Assembly (NCBI RefSeq): GCF_042453785.1
Contig: NC_091667.1
Location: 36,262,001 to 36,326,000 of the forward strand
Length of the DNA: 64,000 nucleotides
Source of the DNA: Malus domestica
Lineage: Eukaryota > Streptophyta > Magnoliopsida > Rosales > Rosaceae
Reading direction: 5' to 3'
The notes under the pieces are model-generated. The model saw only the letters and a program-made list of their open reading frames with translations, made no database searches and was not told the DNA's origin. This document shows, in pieces, positions 22,671 through 33,991 of this stretch. A program made the translations under genes and the position numbers. The first letter of the stretch is position 1. Each line of letters opens with the position of its first letter.

Positions 22671-22886
22671 GCAAATTGGGAATTGGATCCCCTCCGGTCA
22701 AATGGTGGGGATCCTCGTGACCACACAACAAGTACCGTTGAATTTTGATCAAACGACTACAAACAGAGGGTCCCTTTAAAAGTTATAATAATTGTAATCG
22801 TTGAATCAAAATTCAACGGTCCGTGTTGTGTGGTCATGAGGATCCCCATCATTTGTTCAGGAGGGGATCTAATTCCAGTTGCAAGC
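22671..22886. mobile_element. MITE present only in duplication copy A
   Basis: Arms of about 95 bp are inverted copies of each other. The left reads ggatcccctccggtcaaatg, then ggggatcctcgtgaccacac; the right reads gtgtggtcatgaggatcccc, then aggaggggatct. Copy B lacks the whole block at the matching place (around 25200), which shows it is an insertion. The flanking duplication is not clear because the ttgcaa at both ends may be part of the arms. Confidence 0.7.
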
Positions 22887-23586
22887 ATGGCTGAGGAAAA
22901 GTGATTACTCCCTAATCTCAACTGTGTGTATATATAATATATCTGCATGGAAAAATTATTTACTCCCTAATCTCAAGTGATTTACTCTCTATCCAATATT
23001 TACTAATTTTATCTTCATGTATGTATATTTTATATATATACACGCCATGCTAAAAAGCCATAAAAGGTATTGAAATTAATATTTATATACGATTGCTACG
23101 CATCATCCTTATCATTAATTTGACCGAAAAATAGAGAGGTCATCTTCCACTTCCAACTCTTTTCTGTAAACTTTGTGCTTTTTATAACTTGATACCTCAT
23201 ACAAGAAGAACTAAAAGAGAAACTTGATGAGATTAGGCTCGGCAGGAACTGTTATTTGTTTCCCTAATTACACTGCATTAAAGCTTCCGGTATGCTTTGT
23301 TAATCAGAAGTAAAGTGTTTCTGAATCATAGTCCAAAACACGGCTATTATTTTCAATATTTGGTTGAATTTTTGTCATTAGACTCATTACTGAATTTCTA
23401 ATTTCAACCTGTTATTTTCAACTAAATAAAATTTTCAAACTGTTTATTAACAAAAATATAATTTTTATTGTTTTATAAACCATTAATAGGATAAACTATA
23501 CGATGTTCATTTAATGTCTAAAACTACATGAAGGATTAGAGAGAGCACATTATTTTAGCCAACTCAACTAAAATTAGATTAAAAGG

Positions 23587-23636
23587 TAACTAGTTAGGAT
23601 GACATGTCTACTAACTAGTTAGGATGACGTGTCTAC
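23587..23636. repeat. 25-bp tandem duplication
   Basis: Two adjacent copies of taactagttaggatgacatg plus tctac, differing at one base. It lies just upstream of the TATA box of the copy A gene remnant. Confidence 0.9.
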
Positions 23637-23662
23637 CACATTGCGTCTTAGTTTGAATCACC

Positions 23663-23674
23663 CTTTATATAAAG
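23663..23674 (+). promoter_or_regulatory. TATA box upstream of the copy A gene remnant
   Basis: CTTTATATAAAG lies 54 bases before the ATG at 23728. In copy B the same place reads ttcgtatagag, so the box is lost there. Confidence 0.45.
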
Positions 23675-23727
23675 TAGAGTGTATTAGATATCCCTTTGTC
23701 AGAAAATTAGAAAAGTTAGATTGTAAG

Positions 23728-23990
23728 ATGGCAATATGTTGCAGAAGAGCAAAATCAGTTTCAATTAGTGTGTGTTATTAACAGTGATGCTGAATGCATT
23801 GCAAATACAAAAAGGCCTCTAATGTGGTACATCTCACCATTGCTACAAAATTACAAATTGGGATAGCTGCAAACCTACATATATGCACAGGCAGCTATAC
23901 AATTCTATAGGATCTTTACAAATGCACAGCAGCTATACAACTCTTTATTTGTTAAGTGCAACTTTGCCCATCCCCTAAAGTGGGAGCTCA
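23728..23990 (+). pseudogene. Broken copy of the small gene at 27269
   Basis: It starts MAICCRRAKSVSISV like the 84-residue frame at 27269-27523 but shifts frame after about 15 codons because of an extra 'gt' in gtgtgtgttatt. Further small indels follow. The TATA box upstream is intact. No family is recognised. Confidence 0.4.
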
Positions 23991-25300
23991 AACTCCTCCA
24001 TTGATTGCCGTTAAATTATTTATAAAATTGAAGTTTTATTTATATTTTATGTTGGATATTGGGAAAATAGGGATAACTTTTTATGTTGTATATTGGAAAA
24101 TATGAGTTTTAAGTTTTATGTATCAATTATATTGATGAAATAGAAGTGGATAGAGAAGCCATTGGCATTTATTTATGTCTAATACCAGATGTTAATGTCA
24201 TAAACAAATTTCGAACTATCAAATTCTACGATATTTACGATGAACAATGAACAACATTTGGGCAACGCGATCTTCAGCATGTCCACAAAGAAAATAATTT
24301 TTTGACGGATGGTTTAGCGAACTATAGTTTTGATTTAGATTTAGGCAATTTTTACTTTCATAATTCTCTTTATTGTTCAGTTAATTTTGTTCATAATGGT
24401 CGCCTTAAACTGTTCTGGTCTAAGTTTATTATTGATAAGTTTTGTTTGGGCTTTTGCTTTTAGCCCCATTTTTCCACAAATAAAAAAAAAAAGAACAAGA
24501 TTTGGGAAGGTGTTGGAAAGACCCTAAATTTCATGGTATATTCTAACCTTTTAGGATCTTAAAGAGAAGAGCTTTTTCAACAAATAAAAAATAGAAATTA
24601 AAAGGTTCGAGATTTATTTATGCTTATATGTCAATATTACTATATTAGTGCGGGCATATTGAACTTTAAACTTTTCATTACAATCTACATCAATTTTGTC
24701 TCATGAATTTTTTTACAAGCTAAAGTAATTTTATATATCTTTTTAAAATAAATAGGTAGTTTAAAATTACTTTTAAAATGATTAAAATATTTTTTGAGAA
24801 AATATTTTGAATTTCAAAAGCATTTGAAGTATTTTCTACAAGAAACATCAGTTATGTGTTTATTTTAAGAAGCACTTTAAGTACTTTTTCATAATTTACT
24901 TCATTTTATTAAAAATTAATTCCAAAATATTCTCACACAAAACGTTTTCAATCATTTTAAAAACATTTACAAACAAACTCATAATCTTATATTTATTCAC
25001 CCCACAATCCACATTTTTAATTAGGATTTCGTACATCTTTCTTTTTGTTGTCTTTTTCCCACCTTAGGATTCCAATGTATTCGGCAACTTTTGATTAAAA
25101 TTTCATTTGTATTATCCTAATAATGTGAACACAAAGAAAAGTGAGTTAAAGAAGCTTGCGAATCTTTTTCATCGTGCTTGACTGCTTTGTGCAGTACGGT
25201 TAGCATATTGCGTGCATGGCTGTGGAAAAGCAATTTACTCCCTTATCTCAAGTGTGTATACATATATTATATCTGCAATCCTTACTATTTTTAATATATC

Positions 25301-26485
25301 TGTATTCGGGCGAAGATTTCTTCGGAAATGGCTCCTTGGACTTTAGCATAGTTCCCCAAAGAATTGGCACTTTGGATGTGTAGTCAGGCTTTTGCTTGCT
25401 GATGTGCTGCAAGAAAATGACAGAGTTAGTTCTAAAATGTGCATTTGTGGTACCTTAGGTGTACGTCTTGAGGCTCGCAATCAAAACTAACTGAGTGCTA
25501 GGCGTGTCATTGCTATCTCAGTATAGCAAATGTAGAACAAGAGTGTGTTTAGTCGATTATTTGCGCCCCAAGTTACTCGGACTTCTTGTTATCAAAGAAT
25601 TGTCGTGGATGAGTTAAGTCTACATTAAGTTCTTTTTCTTGCCTTGTTACCAAGGACTTTCAGTTTACAGTCTTGTATGTTCATATGAAGGGAGTTCAAA
25701 TTCCCTTTAAGTCATTTAGCCGTTTGCTTGGTTCTTGATTGATTTTAATGATAGCCTATCCATTAAACTAATCAGATCCAGATGCAAATGAGACTCTTAA
25801 AGTAGGACAATAGGTGGACAAGACTTGAATACATACTGGGGAATGCATTACGTAATAGATCTACAAATTCATAAAACAAACAAAGAGTTTTGGGCAAGAT
25901 TTCGCCTTGTCTGTCAATGTTGAACTTCTTGCAGTCACTTCTCTTTGTGATTACAGGGGTTTGTATGCTAAAAAGAGGATGGATGGTAAATAGGTTTACA
26001 CAAGGGAATCGATACTACGTCACTAAGGGAGATAACTGAGCTTTAAACTAGAGAGAAAGATAGCTGGTCGCTAAGAAGATCTGAGATTTGGGCTGATTAC
26101 AACTTTTGGATGCAAATCTAGCTTAAGAGCAGAGTTTGTATGCTTGTTTGTTTGATTGGTTATGTGTCCTTGTCTCTGGGGCCTCTTCCTTCTTTTATAG
26201 GTCAATTAGCCTGACTGCTGTGACTTTGTTCTTGCCCGAAAGCATCTGAACGGTAGCGAGTCATCAGCTTTTTACTTGTATTGCCACTGAAAAGTGTTTT
26301 TTTGCTGATTGTGAGTTAGTCCCCATCACTTGTCATTTAAATCATAGGAAGATGGTCCATGCATTAATGGGGAGGCACCAATTTGTCTCTGGACTTGGTG
26401 CTGGGCTTTGGGTAAGTATTCTTCTAATTGGCATCTTTGAGTTTTCTCACATTTGCAGTCCAATATTCACATATTAACCCAAACA
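25301..26485. mobile_element. 1.2-kb insertion in copy B, possibly a solo LTR (fossil)
   Basis: Copy A reads straight through aatatatctgcatgg, while copy B interrupts it with about 1185 bp beginning TGTATTCGGG and ending ACCCAAACA. The TG...CA ends, the lack of reading frames and a ttcttttatagg box in its second half fit a solo LTR. The flanks (atatc and atctg) do not give a clean duplication, so the class stays uncertain. Confidence 0.4.
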
Positions 26486-26510
26486 ATCTGCATGAAAAAG
26501 TGATTTATCA

Positions 26511-26512
<2 letters not shown>

Positions 26513-26558
<46 letters not shown>

Positions 26559-26568
26559 CATATATATC
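26513..26568. repeat. (TA)n microsatellite
   Basis: Alternating TA with a few interruptions, immediately after the 1.2-kb insertion. Confidence 0.9.
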
Positions 26569-27268
26569 TGCATGGAAAAGTGATTTACTCCCTAATCTCA
26601 AGTGATTTACTGTCTATCTCCAATATTTACTATTTTTTTACCTGCATGTGTGTGTGTGTACGCCATGCTAAAAAGCCAAAATAAGGTATTGAAATTAATA
26701 TTTAATTACGATTTGCTACGTATCATCCTTATCATTTGACCAAAAAATAGAGCGGTCATCTTCCACTTCCAACTTTTTCTGTAAACTTTGTGCTTTTTAT
26801 AGCTTGATACCTGATACCTCATAGAAAAATAACAAAAAGAGAAACTTGTTGAGATTAGGCTCGGCAGGAACTGTTAATTGTTTCCCTAATTACAATGCAT
26901 TTAAAGCTTTCGGTATGCTTTGTTAATCAGAAGTAAAGGGTTTCTGAATCATAGTCCAAAACAAGGCTATTATTTTCAATATTTGGTTGAATTTCTGTCA
27001 TTAGACTCATTACTGAATTTCTTATTTCAACCTGTTATTTTCAACTAAATAAAATTTTCAAACTGTTAACTACACGAAGTTCACATTACTTTAGCCATAA
27101 TTAATCTACCTTTATTTTATAATTGTCAATGATGTTGACGTGGGTTAGTCTAGCTAATTAGGACGGTGTGTCCACCATATTGCGTCCGATTTTGAATCTC
27201 CCTTCGTATAGAGTAGAGTAGATTAGAATATCCCTTTCTCAGAAAATTAGAAAAAGTTAGATTGTAAG

Positions 27269-27523
27269 ATGGCAATATGTTGCAGAAGAGCAAAATCAGT
27301 TGCAATTGGTGTGTTATTAACAGTGATGCTGAATGCATTTGCAAAGTACAAAAAGGCCTCTAATTTGGTACATCTCACCAATATTGCTACAAAATTACAA
27401 ATAGGGGATAGCTGCAAACCTACATATATGCACAGACAGCTATACAACTCTATAGGATCTTTACAAATGCACAGCAGCTATACAACTCTTTGTTTGTTAA
27501 GTGCAACTTTGCTCACCTTCTAA
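27269..27523 (+). CDS. Possible small protein gene, 84 aa, unknown
   Basis: The frame starts MAICCRRAKSVAIGVLLTVM and contains a hydrophobic stretch at about residues 10-23, which could be a signal peptide or anchor. The rest is polar with two cysteines. It is the intact version of the broken frame at 23728 in duplication copy A. Yet its upstream region has lost the TATA box that copy A keeps. I do not recognise the family, and no intron or neighbouring partner is evident. It may be a decayed gene or a chance frame. The partial conservation between the copies weakly favours former coding function. Confidence 0.3.
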   Translation: MAICCRRAKSVAIGVLLTVMLNAFAKYKKASNLVHLTNIATKLQIGDSCKPTYMHRQLYNSIGSLQMHSSYTTLCLLSATLLTF

Positions 27524-27826
27524 AGTGGGAGTTATGCTCAAACGCCCCCGTTGATTGCAGTTAGATTACTTTAGGGGGTGGGCAAAGTTGTTCTCTTCTT
27601 TGTTATTCTTAGGTTCCTTCTTTTTTTCCCACATCAATGGGCACAATGGAAAGGCCAAATGTGTAATCCGGATCCTAGTTCTGTTATTCAGTTGCAGATC
27701 AAAGGCCAGTTCACTGATGTTTGCCCGTTTGTATACGAAAGATTGAGCTTCGAACACAGACACAATTAAAAAGGAGGAACGCCGATAAAAGTTCTTTTCA
27801 TTCAAGTACTGCTGAGCTTGAGGTTG

Positions 27827-30800
27827 TCAGAGAATCATCTGAGAGCAAGGCATTCTTATTGGTGAAAAAACCACAGTGAGTCGTGCATGATCAGAAAGAG
27901 AGTAGTCTTCGGGCCACGTTCCTTTCTCCACTTCAGGAGGGAAGAGAACAGCGTTTTTGACACTGAAACCAATTGTTTGTTCCTGAATACCCTTGGAATC
28001 ACTATCACAGTCACTACCGCTTTCATCTTTCTGCTCTGACCCCGTAGGATTCCAAATTCGCTGCTGCAATGCCATTAGTAGTAGCATAAACGTCATAAAA
28101 CTTCTAATGTGCTGAAAAATAGGACAGTTTCAACCGCCAAGTTTTCTAAACCAAATTTGCAGGGGTGAAAATCCACATAGGCGAACAATCTAAGCCCACT
28201 GACAACCGGAAAACAAAATCATTTTCCTACATAAAAGCTTAAACTCCCTGTACTACTATTCAATCTCCGTGGTGTATACAAAACTAATTACAATGAGCAA
28301 TAGTTGGTGAAAATAACTTACCTGAAATTCTATGTAATCAAGAAAACCATTTCCATCTATGTCTGCTTGAACCCACAAATCCTTTGTCTCGTCGTGGCTA
28401 AGTCCATGGCAATGACCTGTCATGTTAAGCTGCATAACATAGAAAGAAACCAATTGGAATATTCACTAGCTGGCAAAGGTTCTATTCAGAACAAGAGTAT
28501 ACAGATTAGGAGAAAATATCAGTTTTAATTGATATCGTACCTGTCGAAGTGCTTCACAGAAACCTGAATAGGTAATGTAATCAACAGGATTATCAGTCTT
28601 CAGAAAAGCAAAGGCATCATCCGCTGTCAGCGAAGCTCTTCGTAGTAGATACTGAAATTGTGAAAATTTATCCCATCAGAAACAGAACGAACAGCAATGT
28701 GACAGAAAGAAGTATACAGGCAATGCATATGAATTGCTGACCTTGAACATTCCAAATACTGCTTCAGTCCAACTAGTTTTTAGTAGCTTACGATATCTAT
28801 TAGGATTGAGAAGCCATATAAAATCAACGCCGCATATGTTTCCCCTATGGTTTCTGTGGCTAACCCACTGCATGGAAAATATGAAATATGAGTTACAGGC
28901 AAACAAAAACGAAATTATGTGTAAAGTTGAAGATACTGACCTTGTGTGCATCTGCATCGGTATAATGATGAGCAGTATCATAAGAAGATACAAACCCCTG
29001 GGACCGAAGAAACTCGTAAACATGTCCACGTTTGCTTCCGTTCCAGTCACTGAAGAAAGAAGAGATTGGAACAAAATATTACAAATGGCTATGATTTGAA
29101 AATTAGGGAGCAAAAGATCTATAAATGTAAGGCATTAGGAATACCCGCAGAGAATAATCGGCATGGGATTAAGCTTGTTCTCTTTCTGATAAGATTCTAA
29201 ATGTTGCAAGATTTTGTAGACCTAAAGTGAGAAACCGACAAAATGTTGTCACTAAGAAAATGTTACACTGCGTACATACAAAGGAAGAGTATGAAATCGA
29301 GAATGAAGTTACCTGATGCAATCGAACTATACACAAACTCGAGTCATGAGGAAATAACAAGTGGGTGTTCACGATGAGAATTTCTTGTCGAATGTCGTTG
29401 TTTCGGAACTGCAAAATTGAGGTAGCTGTAAAACCATTTTGTGAATGACAATGAATTATGCCGAGAATAAATGAGGGAATAATTGACTTGGCAATCAAGT
29501 TAATGAAATCTCTAAGACTCTAGGTGCCTTAAGGAAATAAACATATTCGAGTCCTAATTAAATGCGATCGATTATGGACCTTTATTAAGTAAATACAAGG
29601 AATAAGAGTCATGATGGGACTCTAATTGATTAGATATGATTTGGGTTGATATCCTTTCCGATAATAGGGAGGAATTGGTTGAAACCCTAGTTATATAACC
29701 TAAGAGCAGTCCTTGCTTCCATACCAACTGAAACTTACGAAAACTACAAGCCTATTTCGATAGTAGAGTTCATTAAGAGGTACTGGAAGTAGAAGACTAC
29801 TTCTACTTTGTTCGCAAGGATCAATGGCTTCATCTTCATAACCATGTTTTCCGTATTCTACAGCTAAGTTTAATATAATTAGTTGATCTCTATTTTATAT
29901 TGACTTGATTTGTTCGTGATCCTAATGTCTTGTTGTGATTTCAGAATATGTCTTACAGTAGCTAATTCCACATGTATCAACTGAGCAACACGATCACCAT
30001 AATCATTGAAGTGCAACTCTTCATAGTTTACAACTCTAAAGTAGTCCTTATGCACCGCGGTCAGCAAACCTGTACATAAAAATAAGATGAGCAGTTTCCA
30101 TCATATATCCCAACAAAACAGTTTTTTCTTTCGATCCAAAATCCAGATTAACTTATTTTGTTAAGCTCTCCCCATCTCACCATCTGTTTTTTTTCCTTTC
30201 TTATTCTTTTTCTCGAATCGAGATTAAGGGAATTGATGATGCTATGCATTCTAAACAGGAAAATGAATAAGACTTACCATCGCCACGGTTGTTGGTTCGT
30301 CCTAGTTTGAGATTGATATAACCAGCATCTCCAAGTTTCTTCTCGTAAATGTTCACAAGCTCTTCGTTTCCGACCCAGAACTCCTGTGCCAATCAGAGAG
30401 ATATAAACACCACATTTGTATCATGCCATCAAACAATGTGTAGCAACTTCCATCCTTAATGCTTTCAAAAAGTTGTAAGAAATGCAAACCTGAAGACAAA
30501 TGATGGAAGATCTCTCAGCCAACAAACAATCCAGTATCCTTTGGTTCCTGGCCAGCCAATACGCTCTGTGATCGCTTTCTCGACTATCAGGATCCTGAAC
30601 ATCAAAAGTTAAAAGCTTGAGATTACCCTTTTACAAACATTGATTAAAAAACAATAACAAGACAAGTTTTACAGGATTCAAAAGATTATGATGCGTACGT
30701 CATGGTTGAGGCGCTTGTAAATGGGAGCGAGGATGTTGAAAGTGGTGCAGGTAATGCATGGCTGTTGGTGGTGGCCGTCTAGTTTGGAAGACGCAATTGC

Positions 30801-30842
30801 ATAGCTTCCAATTCTCGATATCCTTCCCTTCGTCTTCGTCAT
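27827..30842 (-). CDS. EF-hand endonuclease/exonuclease/phosphatase family protein
   Basis: Eleven exons (30699-30842, 30490-30594, 30278-30383, 29957-30069, 29313-29408, 29145-29221, 28941-29049, 28742-28867, 28541-28651, 28322-28429, 27827-28063) join in phase to 443 residues. Residues 20 to about 290 form an endonuclease/exonuclease/phosphatase fold of the CCR4 deadenylase type. Catalytic landmarks are TFNILAP, CLQEFWVGNEE, VNTHLLFPHD, the D-W-N-G metal and phosphate motif, and a later SDHARLTVVF, where the catalytic histidine sits. Between them a canonical EF-hand calcium loop, DIDGNGFLDYIE, lies at about 352-363. The insert splits the nuclease fold from its last SDH motif. It matches the Arabidopsis gene annotated as calcium-binding endonuclease/exonuclease/phosphatase (At5g54130). 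The substrate is unknown; a nucleic acid is inferred. Confidence 0.93.
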
Positions 30843-30930
30843 CGTATTATTATTCTCTCAACTTTCTCACCAATAAATAAACACACAACTATTTCACCGC
30901 CGCCGCAGCAGCAAGAGGAGGCAAACAACT

Positions 30931-30957
30931 GCCTGCCTGCCTGCCTGCCTGCCTGCC
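30931..30957. repeat. (CTGC)n microsatellite
   Basis: About seven tandem tgcc units, 90 bases upstream of the start codon of the gene at 27827-30842 and probably in its leader. Confidence 0.9.
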
Positions 30958-32405
30958 TTTTGCCGGAAACCAAGGCCAAAAACAATGGCCAACAAAAGGA
31001 TTGAATGAATGATCACCGGGCTCTCGAAAAGATGCCCTAGCTTTCGGGGACGATAAGGAGAAGGAGGAGGAGGGAAAAGTTAACGGAATAACAGGTAGCG
31101 GGGGAGTGATCCTCGGGCTCAACGACCACCACCACAACCACCTCGGATTACTTGTCGTGGGTTGTGCTTAAGGGACAACCTCATATATGTTGTCTTCATG
31201 AAAGCGTCAGTTATGTAGTGCAAAAAAAAAAGAAAAGCATGTATCTTTTGGGAGGATTTGATTTCCACCCTCCAAAAATAAATACCTTTGCGCGCATTAT
31301 TCGCGGTTTGCAATTTGACCCTCAATGGATCCCAAAAGGTTCTTTCTTTTTGCTTGTAACCAACGCGACCTCTCCCCCTCTTGCCTTCTTTGCTTGGCCT
31401 CTTCCTCAAGTTCCTGTCGCTTTTGGATTTTACAAGTTTTGCAACTCTAATTTTTTTTTTCTTTTCAAAAATATCACTATTGGAAATTTTATTCAAAAGG
31501 GTTTAGAAAAAAGATATAAATCCGGGTGTATCGAACAACGATTTTTAACGAATGATTTGACGGATTTAGAGAGATTCTATATTTTATATTAGGATTTGAC
31601 AAATCCTCTCCTGATAAATTTTGAGTTAATTTACTTAAAATCTCAATCGAATGCATTCCTAAGTACTTAATGAAAAAAATGCCTTTGTTTAATTGAAAGG
31701 AATATTCGTAATCTTTTTTATCGAATAAGATTTATGTGTTGGTATCTGAATGCTATAATAGGCACATATTTATATTGAAGGTGCCCAAATTAGTATTCAA
31801 TTACCGATATTCTACTCAAATTAAGATCTTAAAGTCAAAAACCAAAAATATAGCGTATGATCATAATTAAAATATACATCTTTAATAATTATTTAGTGGA
31901 AAATTTGAGGTGGTGGCCCCAAAGAGGGAGGAGGCATATAGCTACGTGAGTGAAAAAAATATATATATAAACAATGGGATCGACTGCATGCGAAGAACTT
32001 TGCTATCAGGTTGCTTTCGGCCATCCATGGCGTGCGGTGTGACATTGTTTGTAGCTAGTCATATGGAGGTTAAGTCTCCCAACTCCCAATACTTATTGCA
32101 ACAAGCAACTTACCATATGGCCCTGGTGGCGGCACAAAATGGAAACGATTTATTTTTGCACATCTCATTATCTTTTTGAACGCATCTGCTTATTTATGCT
32201 TTTTGATTATTTTTTATATATTTAATAAGAGATAAAATAAAAGTGTGCCGGATGAAATGGCACATAAAAATTACTATCCAAAAGAAAAAACCATAAAAAT
32301 AAGAATTTAAACATTATACGTAATGCAGATATTGTGCCTCCTTTGTTTCTTGTCGCATCTAAAGGTACTTGAAGTTATTGATTTTAACGGACATCATGAG
32401 ACATA
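30958..32405. other. Intergenic, nothing certain
   Basis: Promoter side of the EF-hand nuclease gene, followed by spacer. A stretch at about 31995-32075 (ttgctttcggccat, tttgtagctagtcatatgg) is loosely repeated at 34727-34835, beyond the LTR element. No gene is supported. Confidence 0.45.
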
Positions 32406-33991
32406 GTATGAGTTGAATATCAGAGTGTGCAACGAACAAGACTAACAAATAATAAGAATATTGTTAAACAAACTGAGAATGCCGAAACGGCTACAAAACC
32501 CTAAGAGACTACATTATGGCTAACTTGTTCTCTAATGAATAACAAAGCACCTCATTTATAATAAACTAACCCTAATCTCTAACAAAACCTAATTCTAATG
32601 AGCTAAGCCCATAAAACCAAACATTCAAATAAACCAAAATACTAATATTTTCCAACACCCCCCCCCCCCGTCAAACTTATGGCGGTACACGACATGAGTT
32701 TGCCAACAAGCAGATGTGGATGCAAGCCTCCAAATTCCAATGTCAATGTCGATGCCGATGCCAATACCGATGCCGATGCCGATACCGATGCCGATGCCGA
32801 TGCTGATGCCAATACCAAAGCCGATGCTGATGCCAATACCAAAGCCAATGTCAATGCCAATGCCGATGCCGATGCCGATGCCAATGCCAATACCAATGTC
32901 GATGCCGATGCTGATGCCAATACCGATGCTAACTTCTGAACAAACAAACAAAAAATTCAATGCCAATGACAATACAAATGCCGATGCCGATGTTGATGCC
33001 GATACCGATACCTATGCCGATGCCGATGCCAATACCGATGCTGATGCTGATGCCAATACCAAAGCCAATGCCGATGCCGATGCCAATACCGATGCCGATA
33101 CCGATGCTGATGTCAATACCGATGCCAACTTCTGAACAAACAAATAAAAAATCCAACCAAATTTTTTTTTCCTTTGTAGCAATACAGACTTGCGGATACT
33201 CCTGCAGGCTGCGGTGTTCAAAGGTGTAGAAGCAGAGTCACGGGACAAAAAACGAACGAACAATTTTTTTTCTTCTTGCAAACAATCAATACCAACTAAC
33301 AATCTGAACATGAACGACTACGGAAACGAGCAATGCAAATACTGATACTGATGCCAATACCAATGTCGATGTTGATGTTGATACCGATGCCGATGCTAAT
33401 ACCGATGCCGATGCTGATGCCAAAACCAAAGCCGATGCCAATGCCAATGCCGATGCTGATGCCAATACCGATGCCAACTTCTGAACAAACAAACAAAAAA
33501 TCCAACCAAATTTTTTTTTTCCTTTGTAGCAATACAGACTTGCGGATACTCCTGCATGCTGCAGTGTTCAAAGGTGCAGAAGCAGAGTCACAAGATAAAA
33601 AACGAACGAACAATTTTTTTCTTCTTGCAAACAATCAATACCAACTAACAATCTGAACATGAACGACAACGGAAACAAGCAAATAGATACCAACCCGAAG
33701 CAGATTAAATCCCGAAGGATCAAACCTGCTCTGATACCAAGTTGAATATCAGAGTGTGCAACGAACAAGACTAACAAATAATAAGAATATTGTTAAACAA
33801 ACTGAGAATGCCGAAACGGCTACAAAACCCTAAGAGACTACATTGTGACTAACTTGTTCTCTAATGAATAACAAAGCACCCCATTTATAATAAACTAACC
33901 CTAATCTTTAACAAAACCTAATTCTAACGAGCTTAGCCCATAAAACCAAACATTCAAATAAACCAAAATACTAATATTTTCCAACAGTATG
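32406..33991 (-). mobile_element. Compact LTR retroelement (fossil, TRIM/LARD-like) filled with hexamer arrays
   Basis: The element at 32411-33986 lies in minus orientation, flanked by the 5-bp duplication gtatg (32406-32410 and 33987-33991). LTRs of 247 bp (33740-33986 and 32411-32657) begin TGTTGGAAAATATTAG. A primer-binding site, TGGTATCAGAGC, complementary to initiator methionine tRNA, follows the 5' LTR at 33728-33739. A poly-G polypurine tract precedes the 3' LTR at 32658-32669. The interior is only about 1.1 kb and has no gag or pol. It consists of degenerate GATGCC/AATGCC hexamer arrays and two copies of a spacer. The LTRs differ at only about six positions by eye, so insertion is fairly recent (around a million years). 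It is structurally whole as a non-autonomous element and would depend on an autonomous (probably Copia) relative. Confidence 0.85.
32735..33480. repeat. Degenerate hexamer (GATGCC/AATGCC/AATACC) satellite inside the LTR element
   Basis: Three arrays lie at about 32735-32935, 32960-33130 and 33340-33478. Each consists of six-base units such as gatgcc, gatacc, aatgcc and gatgct. Spacers beginning cttctgaacaaacaaa separate them; the long spacer (about 33130-33337) recurs at about 33478-33687. Because the unit length is a multiple of three and contains no stop, several frames stay open by chance, giving Asp-Ala, Gly-Ile, Met-Pro or Ala-Ser repeats. Confidence 0.9.

Larger units (their letters stand above)
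21442..24018. repeat. Large tandem duplication, copy A
   Basis: About 2.6 kb is repeated directly downstream as copy B (24019-27570). Matching landmarks occur in the same order in both: gccgttggcatttatttatg / gccattggcatttatttatg, the A-rich run, ggctcggcaggaactgtta, and the small gene remnant. Copy A holds a MITE (22671-22886) that copy B lacks. Copy B holds a 1.2-kb insertion that copy A lacks. By eye the copies are about 85-90 percent identical. Confidence 0.8.
24019..27570. repeat. Large tandem duplication, copy B
   Basis: Second copy of 21442-24018, lengthened by the insertion at 25301-26485 and a TA microsatellite at about 26513-26565. It ends near ttgattgcagttagatta, matching ttgattgccgttaaatta at the end of copy A. 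Confidence 0.8.

Noticed and set aside
31119-31592. Two overlapping frames of 125 and 146 codons on opposite strands
   Set aside because: Neither shows a domain or promoter, and both are interrupted by homopolymer runs. They look like chance frames in the upstream region of the nuclease gene.
32735-33480. CRISPR-like array suspected from regular repeats
   Set aside because: The units are six bases, degenerate and without unique spacers of constant length; the setting is a plant retroelement.
32679-33656. Long open frames coding for Asp-Ala, Gly-Ile, Met-Pro or Ala-Ser repeats on both strands
   Set aside because: They come from the stop-free hexamer array inside the LTR element. All frames stay open together, which is a property of the repeat and not a sign of a protein.
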